A stretch of DNA of 64,000 nucleotides, taken from CALMKX01 sp036274895 (GTDB taxonomy: Bacteria > Acidobacteriota > Thermoanaerobaculia > Multivoradales > SZUA-115). The notes under the pieces are model-generated. The model searched no databases. It was not told the DNA's origin and saw only the letters and a list, made by a program, of their open reading frames with translations. The translations under genes were made by a program, and so were the position numbers. The stretch spans positions 1 through 64,000 of the forward strand of contig DASUEU010000037.1 in the NCBI GenBank assembly GCA_036274895.1, in the 5' to 3' direction. Positions 35,223 through 43,758 of the stretch are shown in pieces. Each line of letters opens with the position of its first letter. The stretch's first letter is position 1.

Positions 35223-36280
35223 GTCAGCCCCAGCGCGGCTTCGATCAGCTGCGGGCAGTGTGATCTCGCGTAGAGCGTGCCCCCCTTGCGCATCAGCCGA
35301 GTGACCAGCGTGCATGCAGCGCGGCGGACAGCAGGATGACGTAGGACTCGAGTCATGGCTGCGAAGGGCCGATCTGTGACCGAGTCGATGGCGATGCAGA
35401 TCTGGTCCTCGCCCGCTGCAGCGTAATCGATCTGCCGCGTCCAGACCGAAGGGAACACACGCTGGAAGGCACCGATCGTCCCGAAGCCTCGGATCAGCTC
35501 CGCCCTCGACACATTCAAGAAGACCCAACTTCGCTCCGGCTCGTCGAGGTAGCGGCCATTAACGAGCACCTCCATCCGATTGACATTGATCACGGCCAGC
35601 CTCGGATGGCCCTTCGTATTCGGGAGGCAGCTCGCGCACCAGAATGCCTGCTCAGTGCGCAGAAAGCCGGGGATGCAGGTCGTTACGAAGGTCTCGAGGA
35701 GGCGCCGGAGTTGATCAAACTCGTTATGCTCACTCAGAACGAGGAAGCGATCCTGGTAGCGTACTCGTTGGTCGGCAAAGATGCTGAGGCGGTCGACGCT
35801 GTGATCTCTGATCTCGGCACGCGCACAAGTGTAAGGGCGTCCCAGCCAGCGCTGCTGATCGCTCGGCGCCACGGTCACATCGAGATCCGTGGGTGCCACC
35901 ACATCCTGGATCTTGTCGAAGTTCCGGAGCCGAAACCCAAGGGCCTCCGCTCGCCTGATCAATCCCGTCTCGAGTGGATCGAGAGGATCCCTCTGCACAG
36001 GCAGAAAGGTCATCGCCGAGATGTCGCCCCACTTCCGACGGTGCCCAGCATAGCGCTTCACGACATCGTTGGACAGCCCGATGTACATCCAGCCGTCCGC
36101 GAAGAACAAGCAGTAGAGACCCCGGCGGATCTTTCTTCCCAGGAAGAGGTCGGCGATGCTGTATCGCGGCCCTTCGATGAGGGCGTCCGGAAAACCGAGT
36201 TGACGGAAAGTACCTCGGAGCGTCCGCGAAGGCCCGCGAACCGGGCCGCCGTCCGCCCTCTCCACTCCCTGAGCTTTCAT
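35186..36280 (-). CDS. GIY-YIG nuclease-family protein
   Basis: About 364 residues from the ATG at 36280. Near residues 50-85 the GIY-YIG core reads GLYCLFFADGWMYIGLSND, then VVKRYAGHRRKWGD with the arginine and a following glutamate (LETGLIRRAEALGFRLRNF). The larger C-terminal part is unlike known homing or repair members; a CASC pair near 215 and a CPQLIEAALGLTC end are notable. It could be a restriction-type or mobile-element nuclease. It overlaps the downstream Cys-containing gene and sits in an accessory patch between repeat tracts. The start is uncertain because no ribosome site is clear. Confidence 0.65.
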   Translation of the reverse strand: MKAQGVERADGGPVRGPSRTLRGTFRQLGFPDALIEGPRYSIADLFLGRKIRRGLYCLFFADGWMYIGLSNDVVKRYAGHRRKWGDISAMTFLPVQRDPLDPLETGLIRRAEALGFRLRNFDKIQDVVAPTDLDVTVAPSDQQRWLGRPYTCARAEIRDHSVDRLSIFADQRVRYQDRFLVLSEHNEFDQLRRLLETFVTTCIPGFLRTEQAFWCASCLPNTKGHPRLAVINVNRMEVLVNGRYLDEPERSWVFLNVSRAELIRGFGTIGAFQRVFPSVWTRQIDYAAAGEDQICIAIDSVTDRPFAAMTRVLRHPAVRRAACTLVTRLMRKGGTLYARSHCPQLIEAALGLTCTASTSPKAVQ

Positions 36281-36492
36281 GAATGGAGCATACTCAGCGC
36301 CGGTCTGTCCGTCGACTTCCCATTGAAGGGGCCCGGAGGGGGGAGATCCCTCCGCTCCGCCTGCTGCGCAGGCTTCGGTCGGGATGACAGCTCGGGAGGC
36401 CGCGGAGCGGCCGGACCTGGGTCCCCACGCAGAGCGTGGGAACCAGGATCTACGGGGCAGCCTACGTCGAGGTCGGGGCAATACGTGATCCC
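36281..36492 (-). repeat. Dispersed intergenic repeats
   Basis: The 212-bp gap upstream of the GIY-YIG gene contains boilerplate shared with 33985-34020 and 50360-50410 (GGAGATCCCTCC, CTGCGCAGGCT, GGTCGGGATGAC). It also has a hairpin GTCCCCACGC-AGA-GCGTGGGAAC at 36421-36443, which matches the hairpin at 50223-50245 almost exactly. No gene is seen in it. Confidence 0.7.
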
Positions 36493-37470
36493 TCACCCCA
36501 CCCGCCGCACCGCCAGCAACGTCAGGTCATCGCCCCGCGGAGCGCCGGCGAGGAAGTCCTGCATGTCCGCTCGGCAGGCGGCGAGGAGGTCGGTGAGAGG
36601 TAGGCCGCGCGCCCGGCGCAGGGCGGCGGCGGCGCGGCCGATGCCGTACTCGCCCTCGTCCGTCTCGGCCTCGGTCCAGCCGTCCGAGTAGAGCATCAGC
36701 ACGTCCCCCCGGCCGACGTGGAGCTCGCGGCTGGCGTACTCCGCCTCGGAGAAGAGCCCAAGGGGCAGGCCCGCCCCTTCGACCGGCCGCACTCCGCGAC
36801 GGTCGGCCAAGAGGGGCCGGGTGTGGCCGGCGCTCGCCATCTCCACCGCGCCCCCGTCGGACAGGCGCAGGGCGATGAGAGTGGCGTAGGAGCTGGGCAG
36901 GGTGACCTCGCACAAGAAGCGGTTGGTGCGCGCCAGCAGGCCGGCGAGCGGCTCCTCGGGGGTGAGCAGGGCGCGCAGCAGGGCGTGGAGGTGGGCCTGG
37001 AGCAGGGAGGCCGCCACTCCCTTGCCGGCCACGTCCCCGACCACCAGGTGCAGGGGCTCGCCCTCGCGCCGGGGCGGCAGCAGGTCATAGTGGTCGCCGG
37101 AGACGGCTCCGAGCGGCTCCCACAGCAGGGCCACCTCCCACTCGCGGTGGACCAGCTGCCGTGGGGGCAAGAGGGCCGCCTGGACCCGTGCCGCCGCCTG
37201 GAGATCCCGTTCGAGGTCCCGCTGCTGGGTCGGCGACAGGCACTCGAGACAGAGGGTGATCAGGGGGTCGGCGGCCAGACGGTGAGCCTCGACGCTGCCG
37301 GCGCAGTGCGTGCAGCGGCCGAAGGTCCCCTCGTCCAGTCGCTCGAGGGCGCTGTCCACCTGCTGGAGCAGCTCGACCAGCTGGCTCTCGCGCACGGTGA
37401 CCGCCAACCGAGCCAACCGTTCGCGGCGCTGGGCGAGCTCGTCGCGCAGGGCGATGGCGAGATCGGTCAC
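36493..37470 (-). CDS. TraR/DksA zinc-finger fused to SpoIIE-type PP2C phosphatase
   Basis: 325 residues. Residues about 1-80 look like a DksA/TraR protein: a coiled-coil start (ALRDELAQRRERLARLAVTVRESQLVELLQQVDSALERLDEGTFG, described by position 8-52) followed by a four-cysteine zinc finger, CTHCAGS at 53 and CLEC near 75. Residues about 85-320 are a SpoIIE/RsbU PP2C phosphatase: LLPPRQL, SGDHYDLL, GDVAGKGVAASLLQAH, SAGHTRPLL, DGWTEAE and GDDLTLLAVRR. It would dephosphorylate a STAS-domain antagonist such as the one at 17.9 kb. It overlaps the DinB gene by 4 bp. Confidence 0.88.
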   Translation of the reverse strand: MTDLAIALRDELAQRRERLARLAVTVRESQLVELLQQVDSALERLDEGTFGRCTHCAGSVEAHRLAADPLITLCLECLSPTQQRDLERDLQAAARVQAALLPPRQLVHREWEVALLWEPLGAVSGDHYDLLPPRREGEPLHLVVGDVAGKGVAASLLQAHLHALLRALLTPEEPLAGLLARTNRFLCEVTLPSSYATLIALRLSDGGAVEMASAGHTRPLLADRRGVRPVEGAGLPLGLFSEAEYASRELHVGRGDVLMLYSDGWTEAETDEGEYGIGRAAAALRRARGLPLTDLLAACRADMQDFLAGAPRGDDLTLLAVRRVG

Positions 37471-37949
37471 GTGCGGCTCCGTTCGCCCCCTTGCGCCTTG
37501 CGCAGGAGCACGATCTGGCCCGCGTGGTAAGCGTTGTGCTGGAGCACGCCCAGGAGCATGCCGCGCACGGTCGGGTCGCTACCCGGCACGGGCTCGTCGA
37601 GCTGATCGTCGGCGAGGTCCAGGACCCGCGCGTGGAGAGCTTCGTGGGCCGCCTCCAGGGCGGCGAGCGCGGCTTGCCAGGCGGCGGCTGAAAGATCGCG
37701 GATCGGCGGCCAATCCACCTCCTCCGGCACGTCCTCGATCGCCTCGCCGTCCAACCGCCGGCGGGGCACCTCGTTCCATACCGTCAGGTGACGGACCAGC
37801 TCCCAGATTGTCTTGGCTCCGGGGAAAGGCCGCGCAGCGGCGAGGGCGGCGTCCACCCCGGCCAGGGCCTCCAACACCGAAGGCCCGTGCCAGGCGCCAC
37901 CGCGGAAGGCACGCTCCATCTGGTCGGCGAGGAGTTGAGATTGGCTCAT
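37467..37949 (-). CDS. DinB-family protein
   Basis: 160 residues from the ATG at 37949. There are two in-frame ATGs; GGGAGG lies 6 nt before the second and directly abuts the first, so the second is chosen. DinB/YfiT proteins are four-helix bundles with a metal-binding histidine triad: LVRHLTVWNE near 49-58 and LQHNAYHAGQIVLLRK near 138-153 carry it. In some Firmicutes the family includes bacillithiol transferases, and the window also has a YtxJ-like protein. It overlaps the phosphatase gene by 4 bp. Confidence 0.85.
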   Translation of the reverse strand: MSQSQLLADQMERAFRGGAWHGPSVLEALAGVDAALAAARPFPGAKTIWELVRHLTVWNEVPRRRLDGEAIEDVPEEVDWPPIRDLSAAAWQAALAALEAAHEALHARVLDLADDQLDEPVPGSDPTVRGMLLGVLQHNAYHAGQIVLLRKAQGGERSRT

Positions 37950-37971
37950 TCCCATCCTCCCGGGGCAAGCA

Positions 37972-38069
37972 GGGCGGCCACGGGGGGCCGCCCCAACGTC
38001 CTGTCTCGCTTCAACTGGGGGAGGGGCAGGCCCCCCTGCCTGCCCTCCCCGGGCGCGGAGACCGCGCCC
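37972..38069 (-). repeat. Two REP-like palindromes between dinB and the sortilin-like gene
   Basis: 37972-37993 is the exact reverse complement of the 22-bp hairpin at 26279-26300. 38051-38069 is GGGCGCGG-AGA-CCGCGCCC followed by CTAC, that is GTAG-headed on the minus strand. Either could also serve as a terminator for the convergent end of the sortilin-like gene. Confidence 0.6.
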
Positions 38070-41000
38070 CTACTTCTGCCAGGTCGGCACGCGGCCGGGG
38101 GTCCAGGGGGCCCCGGCGGCCTCGGCCTCGTTCTCGAGCTGAGCGAGGTCCACGGTGATCAGCCGCCGCAGCTCGGCCAGCACCGGGGCGAAGTCTGCCG
38201 CGGCGAGGTCGTAGAGCTGGCGGTGGGTGTTGGTGGGCGAAGACGTCGAGCTCCAATGACCGAAGATGATCTGACCCACGCGATCGGCGATCGACGGTGG
38301 CGTGGGCTCGTTGCGGCGGGCGATGGTGCGGTCCCCGACCATCTTGATCCTCAGGTCCGCGAGCTGCGTGCCGAGCTTGCGGGCACGGTCACCCAGCTCG
38401 GCCGGAGCCGCAGGGGTGTCCACCAACGCCTGCTTCAAGTGGTTGAGCCGCTTGTCCGCCTCGTCCATCGCCTCGAGAGCGCCCATCACGGCGCGCTGCA
38501 GCCGGGCAGTCTGGCGCTGGAAGGCCACCAGCGCTTCGCGATCCGCGGCCGGCAGGCTGGCGTTGGCCAGCGGTACGGCCTCGAAGCTCTGCGGCGTGCC
38601 GATCGTCTCCAGCTTGCCGTCCACTCGTTTGGCCAGGGAGGCGGTGTAGCGGCCCGGGGCGGCCAGGGGGCCGGTGGGCGCGGAGGCGAAGGGGTTGTCC
38701 GCCGGGAAGGGCTCGAGACTGGTGGGATCGGCCGGCGGGTAGCGCAGGTCCCAGGTCACCCGCGTCACGCCCGCCTTGGCGGGGGCGTTGAAGCGGCGCA
38801 CTACCTGGCCGTCCTCGTCGGTGATGGTCACCACCAGGGTCGGAGCCTCTTCGCGCTCCTCGGCACGCAGGTCGTCCCAGCTCGGGTAGGCGACCTTGCC
38901 GCCCTCCTCCTGGATCTTCTTCTCGGCCTCCTGCCGCATCTCCTTGCGGGTCTTGATCGAGTCCTTCAGGTAGTAGGTCAGCGTTGCGCCCACCGGCGGG
39001 TTGGGGGCGGTGTAGAAGGAGTGGCCCAGGAAGCCGGCCTTGGCCAGGCCGAGGGGTGTGGACTCGTGGTACATCCAGGCGTTCTTGGCCGGGAAGAGGA
39101 TCACGTCCTGGCCCAGGGCCGCCTCGTCGACTTGGCGCAGAGGGGAGTAGTCATCGAGGATGAAGAAGCCGCGGCCGAAGCTCGCCAGCACCAGGTCGTT
39201 CTCACGGCGCTGGATGTCGATGTCACGGATGGCGATGGTCGGCAGGCCTCCTTTCATCTGCACCCACTTCTTGCCGCCATCGACGGTGACGAAGACCCCG
39301 AACTCCGTGCCCACGAAGAGCAGGTCGCCCTTTACGTGGTCCTCACCCAGGGTCCAGACGTTGCCCCGCTCGGGCAGGTCGCCGGTGATCGAGGTCCAGG
39401 TGCGGCCGCGGTCCGTGCTCTTGAGAACGTAGGGCTTGAAGTCCCCCATCTTGTGGTTGCCGAAGGTGGCGTAGACCGTGTCGGCACTGTGGCGGGAAGC
39501 TTCGAGGTCGGTGACATAGGTGCGCTCCGGCACGCCGGGAAAGGTCTCGACCTTGCGCCAATTGGCGCCACCGTCCTCCGAAACCTGCACCAGCCCGTCG
39601 TCGGTCCCGACGTAGAGCAGGCCCTCGACCGTGGGCGACTCGGAGAAGGAGACGATGTTGCCGTAGAACGAGGTCGAGGCGTTCTTGGCCACGGTGTCGA
39701 TGCTCCACACCTTGCCCATCACTTCGAGCTGGTTGCGGTCGATCTGGCGGGTCAGGTCGCCGCTGATCGCCCGCCAGGTGTTGCCACGGTCGTCGCTCCT
39801 GAACAACTTCTGGGCCGCGAAGTAGAGCCGAGTGTGGGAGTGGGGGGAAATCAGCAGCGGCGAGTCCCAGTTCCAGCGCAGGCTCTCACCGGGCGCGGTG
39901 GGCTGGGGCTGGATGTCGATCGCCTCGCCGCTCTTCTTGTCAAAGCGCACCAGGTTGCCGTGCTGGAGCTGGGCGTAGACGATGTTCGAGTCCGTGGGGT
40001 CGACCTGGGTCTCGAAGCCATCGCCGCCCAGGGTGACGTACCAGTCCGAGTTGACGATGCCCGAGGCCGAGATGGTGCGCGAGGGGCCGCCGAGCGAGAA
40101 GTTGTCCTGGGTGCCGCCGTAGACGCCGTAGAAGGGCAGGGCGTTGTCCGTGGTCACCCGGTAGAACTGGGTCACCGGCAGGTTGGGCTTGAAGTCCCAG
40201 GTCTTGGCCCGGTCCCAGGTCTCGTAGAGACCACCGTCGCAACCGACCAGCAGGTGGTCGGAGTCCGCGGGATCGATCCACACCGCGTGGTTGTCAACGT
40301 GCTTGAAGGTCTCCCCGGCCCGCCGGAAGCTCCGGCCGCCGTCGTCGGTCACCATCAGGAACACGTCCACCGCGTAGACGCGGTCGAAGACGTTCGGGTC
40401 CGGGAACAGCTCCTGGTAGTACTGGCCGCTCGAGGTGTTGAGGTTGCCCTTCTGCTTCTCCCAGCTCTCGCCGCGGTTGGCCGAGCGGTAAAAGCCGCCG
40501 GCATCGCCCAGGGCCTCGACGGTGGCATAGAGCACGTCCGGGTTGATCGGCGAGATGGCGATGCCGACCCGGCCCATGTCGACGGAGGGGAGCCCGGCCT
40601 TCAACTTGCGCCAGGTGGCACCGCCGTCGGTGGACTTGTGGATCGCCGACTCGGGGCCGCCGTTGATCAGGGTCCAGACGTGGCGGCGGCGCTGGTAGGC
40701 GACGGCGTAGACGGTGTCCGGGTCCCGAGGATCGAGGACGAGGTCCGACACTCCGGTGTTCTCGCTGATCTCGAGCACCTTCTTCCAGGTCTTGCCAGCG
40801 TCGGTGGTCTTGTACAGACCTCGGTCGCCGCCGGCGTTCCACAGCGGCCCCATGGCCGCCACCCAGACCACGTTCGAGTCACGCGGGTCGATGACGATCT
40901 TGCCGATGTGCTCGGAGCCCTTGAGGCCGACGTTCTCCCAGCTGCGGCCGCCGTCCACCGAGCGGTAAACGCCGTCGCCGTAACCGACGCTGCGCTGGCT

Positions 41001-41396
41001 GTTGTTCTCGCCCGAGCCCACCCAGACCACCAGCGGGTTCTTGGCATCGACGACCACGGTGCCGATCGAGTAGGAGCCCTGGTCGTCGAAGATCGGCGTC
41101 CAAGTGGTGCCGGCGTTGTTGGTCTTCCACACGCCGCCGGAGGCGACGGCGACGTAGTAGGTCTTGTCTTGGGTCGAGTCGATCGCGAGGTCGACGATGC
41201 GCCCAGAGGTCACCGCCGGTCCGATGCCGCGGAAGGTGAGACCCGCCAGGTTGCCGCTGTTGAGCCGGGGCTTCTCCTCTTCCTTCTTGACTTCGGCCCC
41301 CTTGGCCGCGGCCTTACCGCCCTTGGCGGCCAGAGCCGTCGGGCCGGTCGCCGCGAGCAGGCAGAGCACGAGCAGGGTTACGATCCGCTTCTCCAT
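38070..41396 (-). CDS. Exported sortilin/VPS10-like BNR-repeat propeller protein
   Basis: 1108 residues from the ATG at 41396, with GGAGGA 5 nt upstream. Signal peptide about 1-23, then a low-complexity Lys/Ala/Glu stretch. Residues about 50-760 are Asp-box (BNR) propeller repeats with the S-x-D-x-G-x-T/S-W pattern (STDGGATWRKL, SDDRGNTWRAI, STDRGRTWTSI), as in VPS10/sortilin-like and xyloglucanase-like glycosyl hydrolases. Residues about 830-950 look Ig/FlgD-like (VVRRFNAPAKAGVTRVTWDLRYP), then a helical tail. These proteins are abundant in Acidobacteriota; the ligand or substrate is unknown. Probably monocistronic. Confidence 0.85.
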   Translation of the reverse strand: MEKRIVTLLVLCLLAATGPTALAAKGGKAAAKGAEVKKEEEKPRLNSGNLAGLTFRGIGPAVTSGRIVDLAIDSTQDKTYYVAVASGGVWKTNNAGTTWTPIFDDQGSYSIGTVVVDAKNPLVVWVGSGENNSQRSVGYGDGVYRSVDGGRSWENVGLKGSEHIGKIVIDPRDSNVVWVAAMGPLWNAGGDRGLYKTTDAGKTWKKVLEISENTGVSDLVLDPRDPDTVYAVAYQRRRHVWTLINGGPESAIHKSTDGGATWRKLKAGLPSVDMGRVGIAISPINPDVLYATVEALGDAGGFYRSANRGESWEKQKGNLNTSSGQYYQELFPDPNVFDRVYAVDVFLMVTDDGGRSFRRAGETFKHVDNHAVWIDPADSDHLLVGCDGGLYETWDRAKTWDFKPNLPVTQFYRVTTDNALPFYGVYGGTQDNFSLGGPSRTISASGIVNSDWYVTLGGDGFETQVDPTDSNIVYAQLQHGNLVRFDKKSGEAIDIQPQPTAPGESLRWNWDSPLLISPHSHTRLYFAAQKLFRSDDRGNTWRAISGDLTRQIDRNQLEVMGKVWSIDTVAKNASTSFYGNIVSFSESPTVEGLLYVGTDDGLVQVSEDGGANWRKVETFPGVPERTYVTDLEASRHSADTVYATFGNHKMGDFKPYVLKSTDRGRTWTSITGDLPERGNVWTLGEDHVKGDLLFVGTEFGVFVTVDGGKKWVQMKGGLPTIAIRDIDIQRRENDLVLASFGRGFFILDDYSPLRQVDEAALGQDVILFPAKNAWMYHESTPLGLAKAGFLGHSFYTAPNPPVGATLTYYLKDSIKTRKEMRQEAEKKIQEEGGKVAYPSWDDLRAEEREEAPTLVVTITDEDGQVVRRFNAPAKAGVTRVTWDLRYPPADPTSLEPFPADNPFASAPTGPLAAPGRYTASLAKRVDGKLETIGTPQSFEAVPLANASLPAADREALVAFQRQTARLQRAVMGALEAMDEADKRLNHLKQALVDTPAAPAELGDRARKLGTQLADLRIKMVGDRTIARRNEPTPPSIADRVGQIIFGHWSSTSSPTNTHRQLYDLAAADFAPVLAELRRLITVDLAQLENEAEAAGAPWTPGRVPTWQK

Positions 41397-41457
41397 CGAT
41401 TCCTCCGGTGGTAGGCAGGGCGGGCTTCGCCCCCCTGGGTTGATTCTCGCCGTGGGT

Positions 41458-41463
41458 ATTGTA
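41458..41463 (-). promoter_or_regulatory. Possible -10 box for the sortilin-like gene
   Basis: On the minus strand TACAAT lies about 62 bp upstream of the ATG at 41396, inside the 240-bp divergent gap 41397-41636. No convincing -35 box. The plus-strand promoter for the small secreted peptide is not clear. Confidence 0.3.
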
Positions 41464-41636
41464 CGGGGCTCTCGTCGATAGGTTCCCACCGGGTTGTCAC
41501 ACCTCCGCCGTCCCGTTGCACTGTTAGAGGAAGAGGTGAGGTTACCGAAAGTCGAAATCTATTTCCGGGTCCGGTAGCTGGCGAAAATACTCCTCGCCGC
41601 GGCCCGGTGGTCCAGATGTAGTGCTAGGAGGCTGGG

Positions 41637-41951
41637 ATGAACCGTAAGCTCGCTCGTAAGGCAATTGGTGTTCTGATGCTGGCTGCGTTGTTGGTGTGTC
41701 CCGTAGTGCCGGCCTCGGCCGACCCGGGCTCGCCGGCTGCGACCGGCTGGTGGGATTGGGCCGCGCGCTGGGTGGAGGAAGTCTGGTCCTGGTGGACGGC
41801 TGCTCCCTCTGGCGAGACCGCGAGCCCGATCCTGGAGAAGAGTGGGACGGGAGGTTTCGGGCAGGGAGGTGGTGGGCTCGGCGGCGGCTCGAACGTGAAC
41901 AGCTGCTCGGGCTACACCAGCGACCCCGACGGCTGCCCGGGCAGCTCCTAG
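41637..41951 (+). CDS. Small secreted Gly-rich peptide
   Basis: 104 residues. AGGAGG lies 6 nt before the ATG. A clear signal peptide (about 1-28, LMLAALLVCPVVPASAD) is followed by a Trp-rich stretch (TGWWDWAARWVEEVWSWW) and a Gly-rich linker, ending NSCSGYTSDPDGCPGSS with two cysteines. It resembles a precursor peptide or small exported factor rather than an enzyme. It is followed 97 bp later by a zinc-finger/TPR gene on the same strand, which may be its regulator or partner. No export or modification enzyme is adjacent. I recognise no family. Confidence 0.65.
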   Translation: MNRKLARKAIGVLMLAALLVCPVVPASADPGSPAATGWWDWAARWVEEVWSWWTAAPSGETASPILEKSGTGGFGQGGGGLGGGSNVNSCSGYTSDPDGCPGSS

Positions 41952-42048
41952 ACCAGCCGGCCCAGCGTGAGATTCTGCCGGCCGCCCGCGGTCACCTCGG
42001 GCGTTCGGCGGCTGGCGGCTGTCATTTTCCGGAGGGTTGAGGGCGACC

Positions 42049-43428
42049 ATGAAGGCGAATCATCTGGAACGAGCCACGCTGGAGCGGCTTCTGGCGAGGG
42101 ATCTCGACGAGGTGGCGACCCAACAGGCGTTGACCCACCTCGCGAGCTGCGACCGCTGCTGGGATCGCGCTGTCTCGCTGGCCCCCGGCGCAGCCGTGCA
42201 GCTCGAGAACTGGTTATGGGGCGGAGACTTCGTCACCCCGGCCCCGATCGAGGTCGGTGCCTACTCGGAGATCCTCGCCCGGACCAAAGTCGTGCTCTCC
42301 GCCTGTGCCAGCCGCTTGACGGCCGAGAAGAACCTGGCCAGGACCTGCCTCGCCGAGCTCGATGGTCTGGACTTCGACCAGCGCCTCGACCTTGTCCAGC
42401 AGGACCCGCGTTTTCATAGTCGCATCGTCGCCCAGGGCCTGCTGGAACGCTGTCGCGGCCAGTGGGCGCAGGATCCCGCCGAAGCCGAGAGCCTCACCCA
42501 CCTCGCCCTCGCGGTGGTCGACCGGCTCGACGCGACTGCCATCGGCGCACCCGCCTTGAACGATCTGCGCGCGCAGTGCTGGGCCTACAACGCCAACTGC
42601 CGGCGCGTGCAGTCGGACTTCCGTTCCGCCGAGCGGTCGGTGGAGGCTTCCCGCTTCTTCCTCGAGCGGGGCAGCGGCGATCCCCTGCTGCTCGCCGAGA
42701 TGCTCGACCTGCTCGCCTCCTTCCGCCGCGACCAGCAGCAATACAACGAGGCCCTCGAACTGCTCAACCAGGCTGCCGCGGCCTACGCCGAGGCCGGGGA
42801 CCGCCATCTGGTCGGCCGCGCGTTGGTGAAGAAGACCTCGATCCTGGCCGACATGGGTCAGCCCGAGAAGAGCATCACCCTGCTCGAGCGGGCGATCCCG
42901 ATGATCGACACCGCTCGTGAGCCCCGGCTGTCGGTCAACATCCACCATCAGCTGATCCTCTACCTCCACCAGGCGAGCCGGGATCACGAAGCCCTGGCCC
43001 TGCTGCCGAAGGCGATCGCGGTGGTCGAGAAGACCGGGAACCGCCTGGACCGCGTGCGGCTGTCGGGTGTGGAGGGGCTGATCGCCGCGTCCCTGGGCCA
43101 GTTCGACAAGGCCGAGCAAGCGCTTCTGGCCGCGCGGGAGGGCTTCATCCGCGAGGGCATCGGCTACGACGCGGCTCTGGTGTCCCTGGACCTGGCAGCC
43201 CTCTTCCTGCGCCAGAGCCGTACCGCCGAAACGCGCCGGTTGGCGCTCGAGATCCTGCCGATCTTCCAGTCCCGCGACATCCACCGCGAGGCCATGGCGG
43301 CGCTGATGATCTTCCGCAGCGCCGCGGAGCTGGAGGCGGCGAGCCTGTCGATGGTCGAGGACATCGCGGGCTTCCTCAAGCGGGCCCGGCGCAACCCGAG
43401 CCTGCACTACGAGCCGCAGGTGGCTTGA
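42049..43428 (+). CDS. Zinc-finger-like/TPR regulatory protein
   Basis: 459 residues from the ATG at 42049, with GAGGG 5 nt upstream. The N-terminus (LERLLARDLDEVATQQALTH then LASCDRCWDRAV) resembles the anti-sigma zinc-binding ZAS/zf-HC2 helix with CxxC and an upstream histidine. No membrane segment follows. Residues about 200-430 are TPR-like helical pairs (AEMLDLLASFRRDQQQYNEALELLNQAAAAYAEAGD). It may act as a cytoplasmic sensor or anti-sigma protein. Its last 28 bp (ending LHYEPQVA) recur exactly at 50252-50279 in non-coding DNA. Confidence 0.7.
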   Translation: MKANHLERATLERLLARDLDEVATQQALTHLASCDRCWDRAVSLAPGAAVQLENWLWGGDFVTPAPIEVGAYSEILARTKVVLSACASRLTAEKNLARTCLAELDGLDFDQRLDLVQQDPRFHSRIVAQGLLERCRGQWAQDPAEAESLTHLALAVVDRLDATAIGAPALNDLRAQCWAYNANCRRVQSDFRSAERSVEASRFFLERGSGDPLLLAEMLDLLASFRRDQQQYNEALELLNQAAAAYAEAGDRHLVGRALVKKTSILADMGQPEKSITLLERAIPMIDTAREPRLSVNIHHQLILYLHQASRDHEALALLPKAIAVVEKTGNRLDRVRLSGVEGLIAASLGQFDKAEQALLAAREGFIREGIGYDAALVSLDLAALFLRQSRTAETRRLALEILPIFQSRDIHREAMAALMIFRSAAELEAASLSMVEDIAGFLKRARRNPSLHYEPQVA

Positions 43429-43758
43429 GGGGACGCCGGCCTGCCTGGCGCTCGGCGAGGCAATGAATTGCCTCGCTACCCATGAACCTGCCTGACGGGA
43501 CGACGGAGGGGGATTCCCTGCCATCCGTCATTCCCGCGAAAGCGGGAATCCACCCCCCCTCCGGACCCCTCTCCCGGAAGGCTGGTGTGGGCGGGCCGGG
43601 AGCATGCCCTGAGCGGAGCCGAAGGGAGGGGCAGGGGTGAGGGCTCCGGCCGCTCCGCGGCCTCCGGAACCGGACCCCGGCGGCTCGGTGTCGCCGGCGG
43701 GTCCCCCGCCGGACGACCCCGGCACGCCGGCCCCCACCCCTCGGGCTCCGCCCCCTGG
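43429..43758 (+). repeat. 330-bp gene-free tract of dispersed repeats
   Basis: It contains the palindrome GCGAGGCAA-TGAA-TTGCCTCGC followed by TACCC (43455-43480), repeated at 50306. It also holds an ATTCCCGCG-AAA-GCGGGAAT hairpin (about 43533-43552) and a 67-bp unit at 43566-43632 that is nearly identical to 44693-44759. No gene is seen. It separates the TPR gene from the convergent FGS operon and could hold its terminator. Confidence 0.75.
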
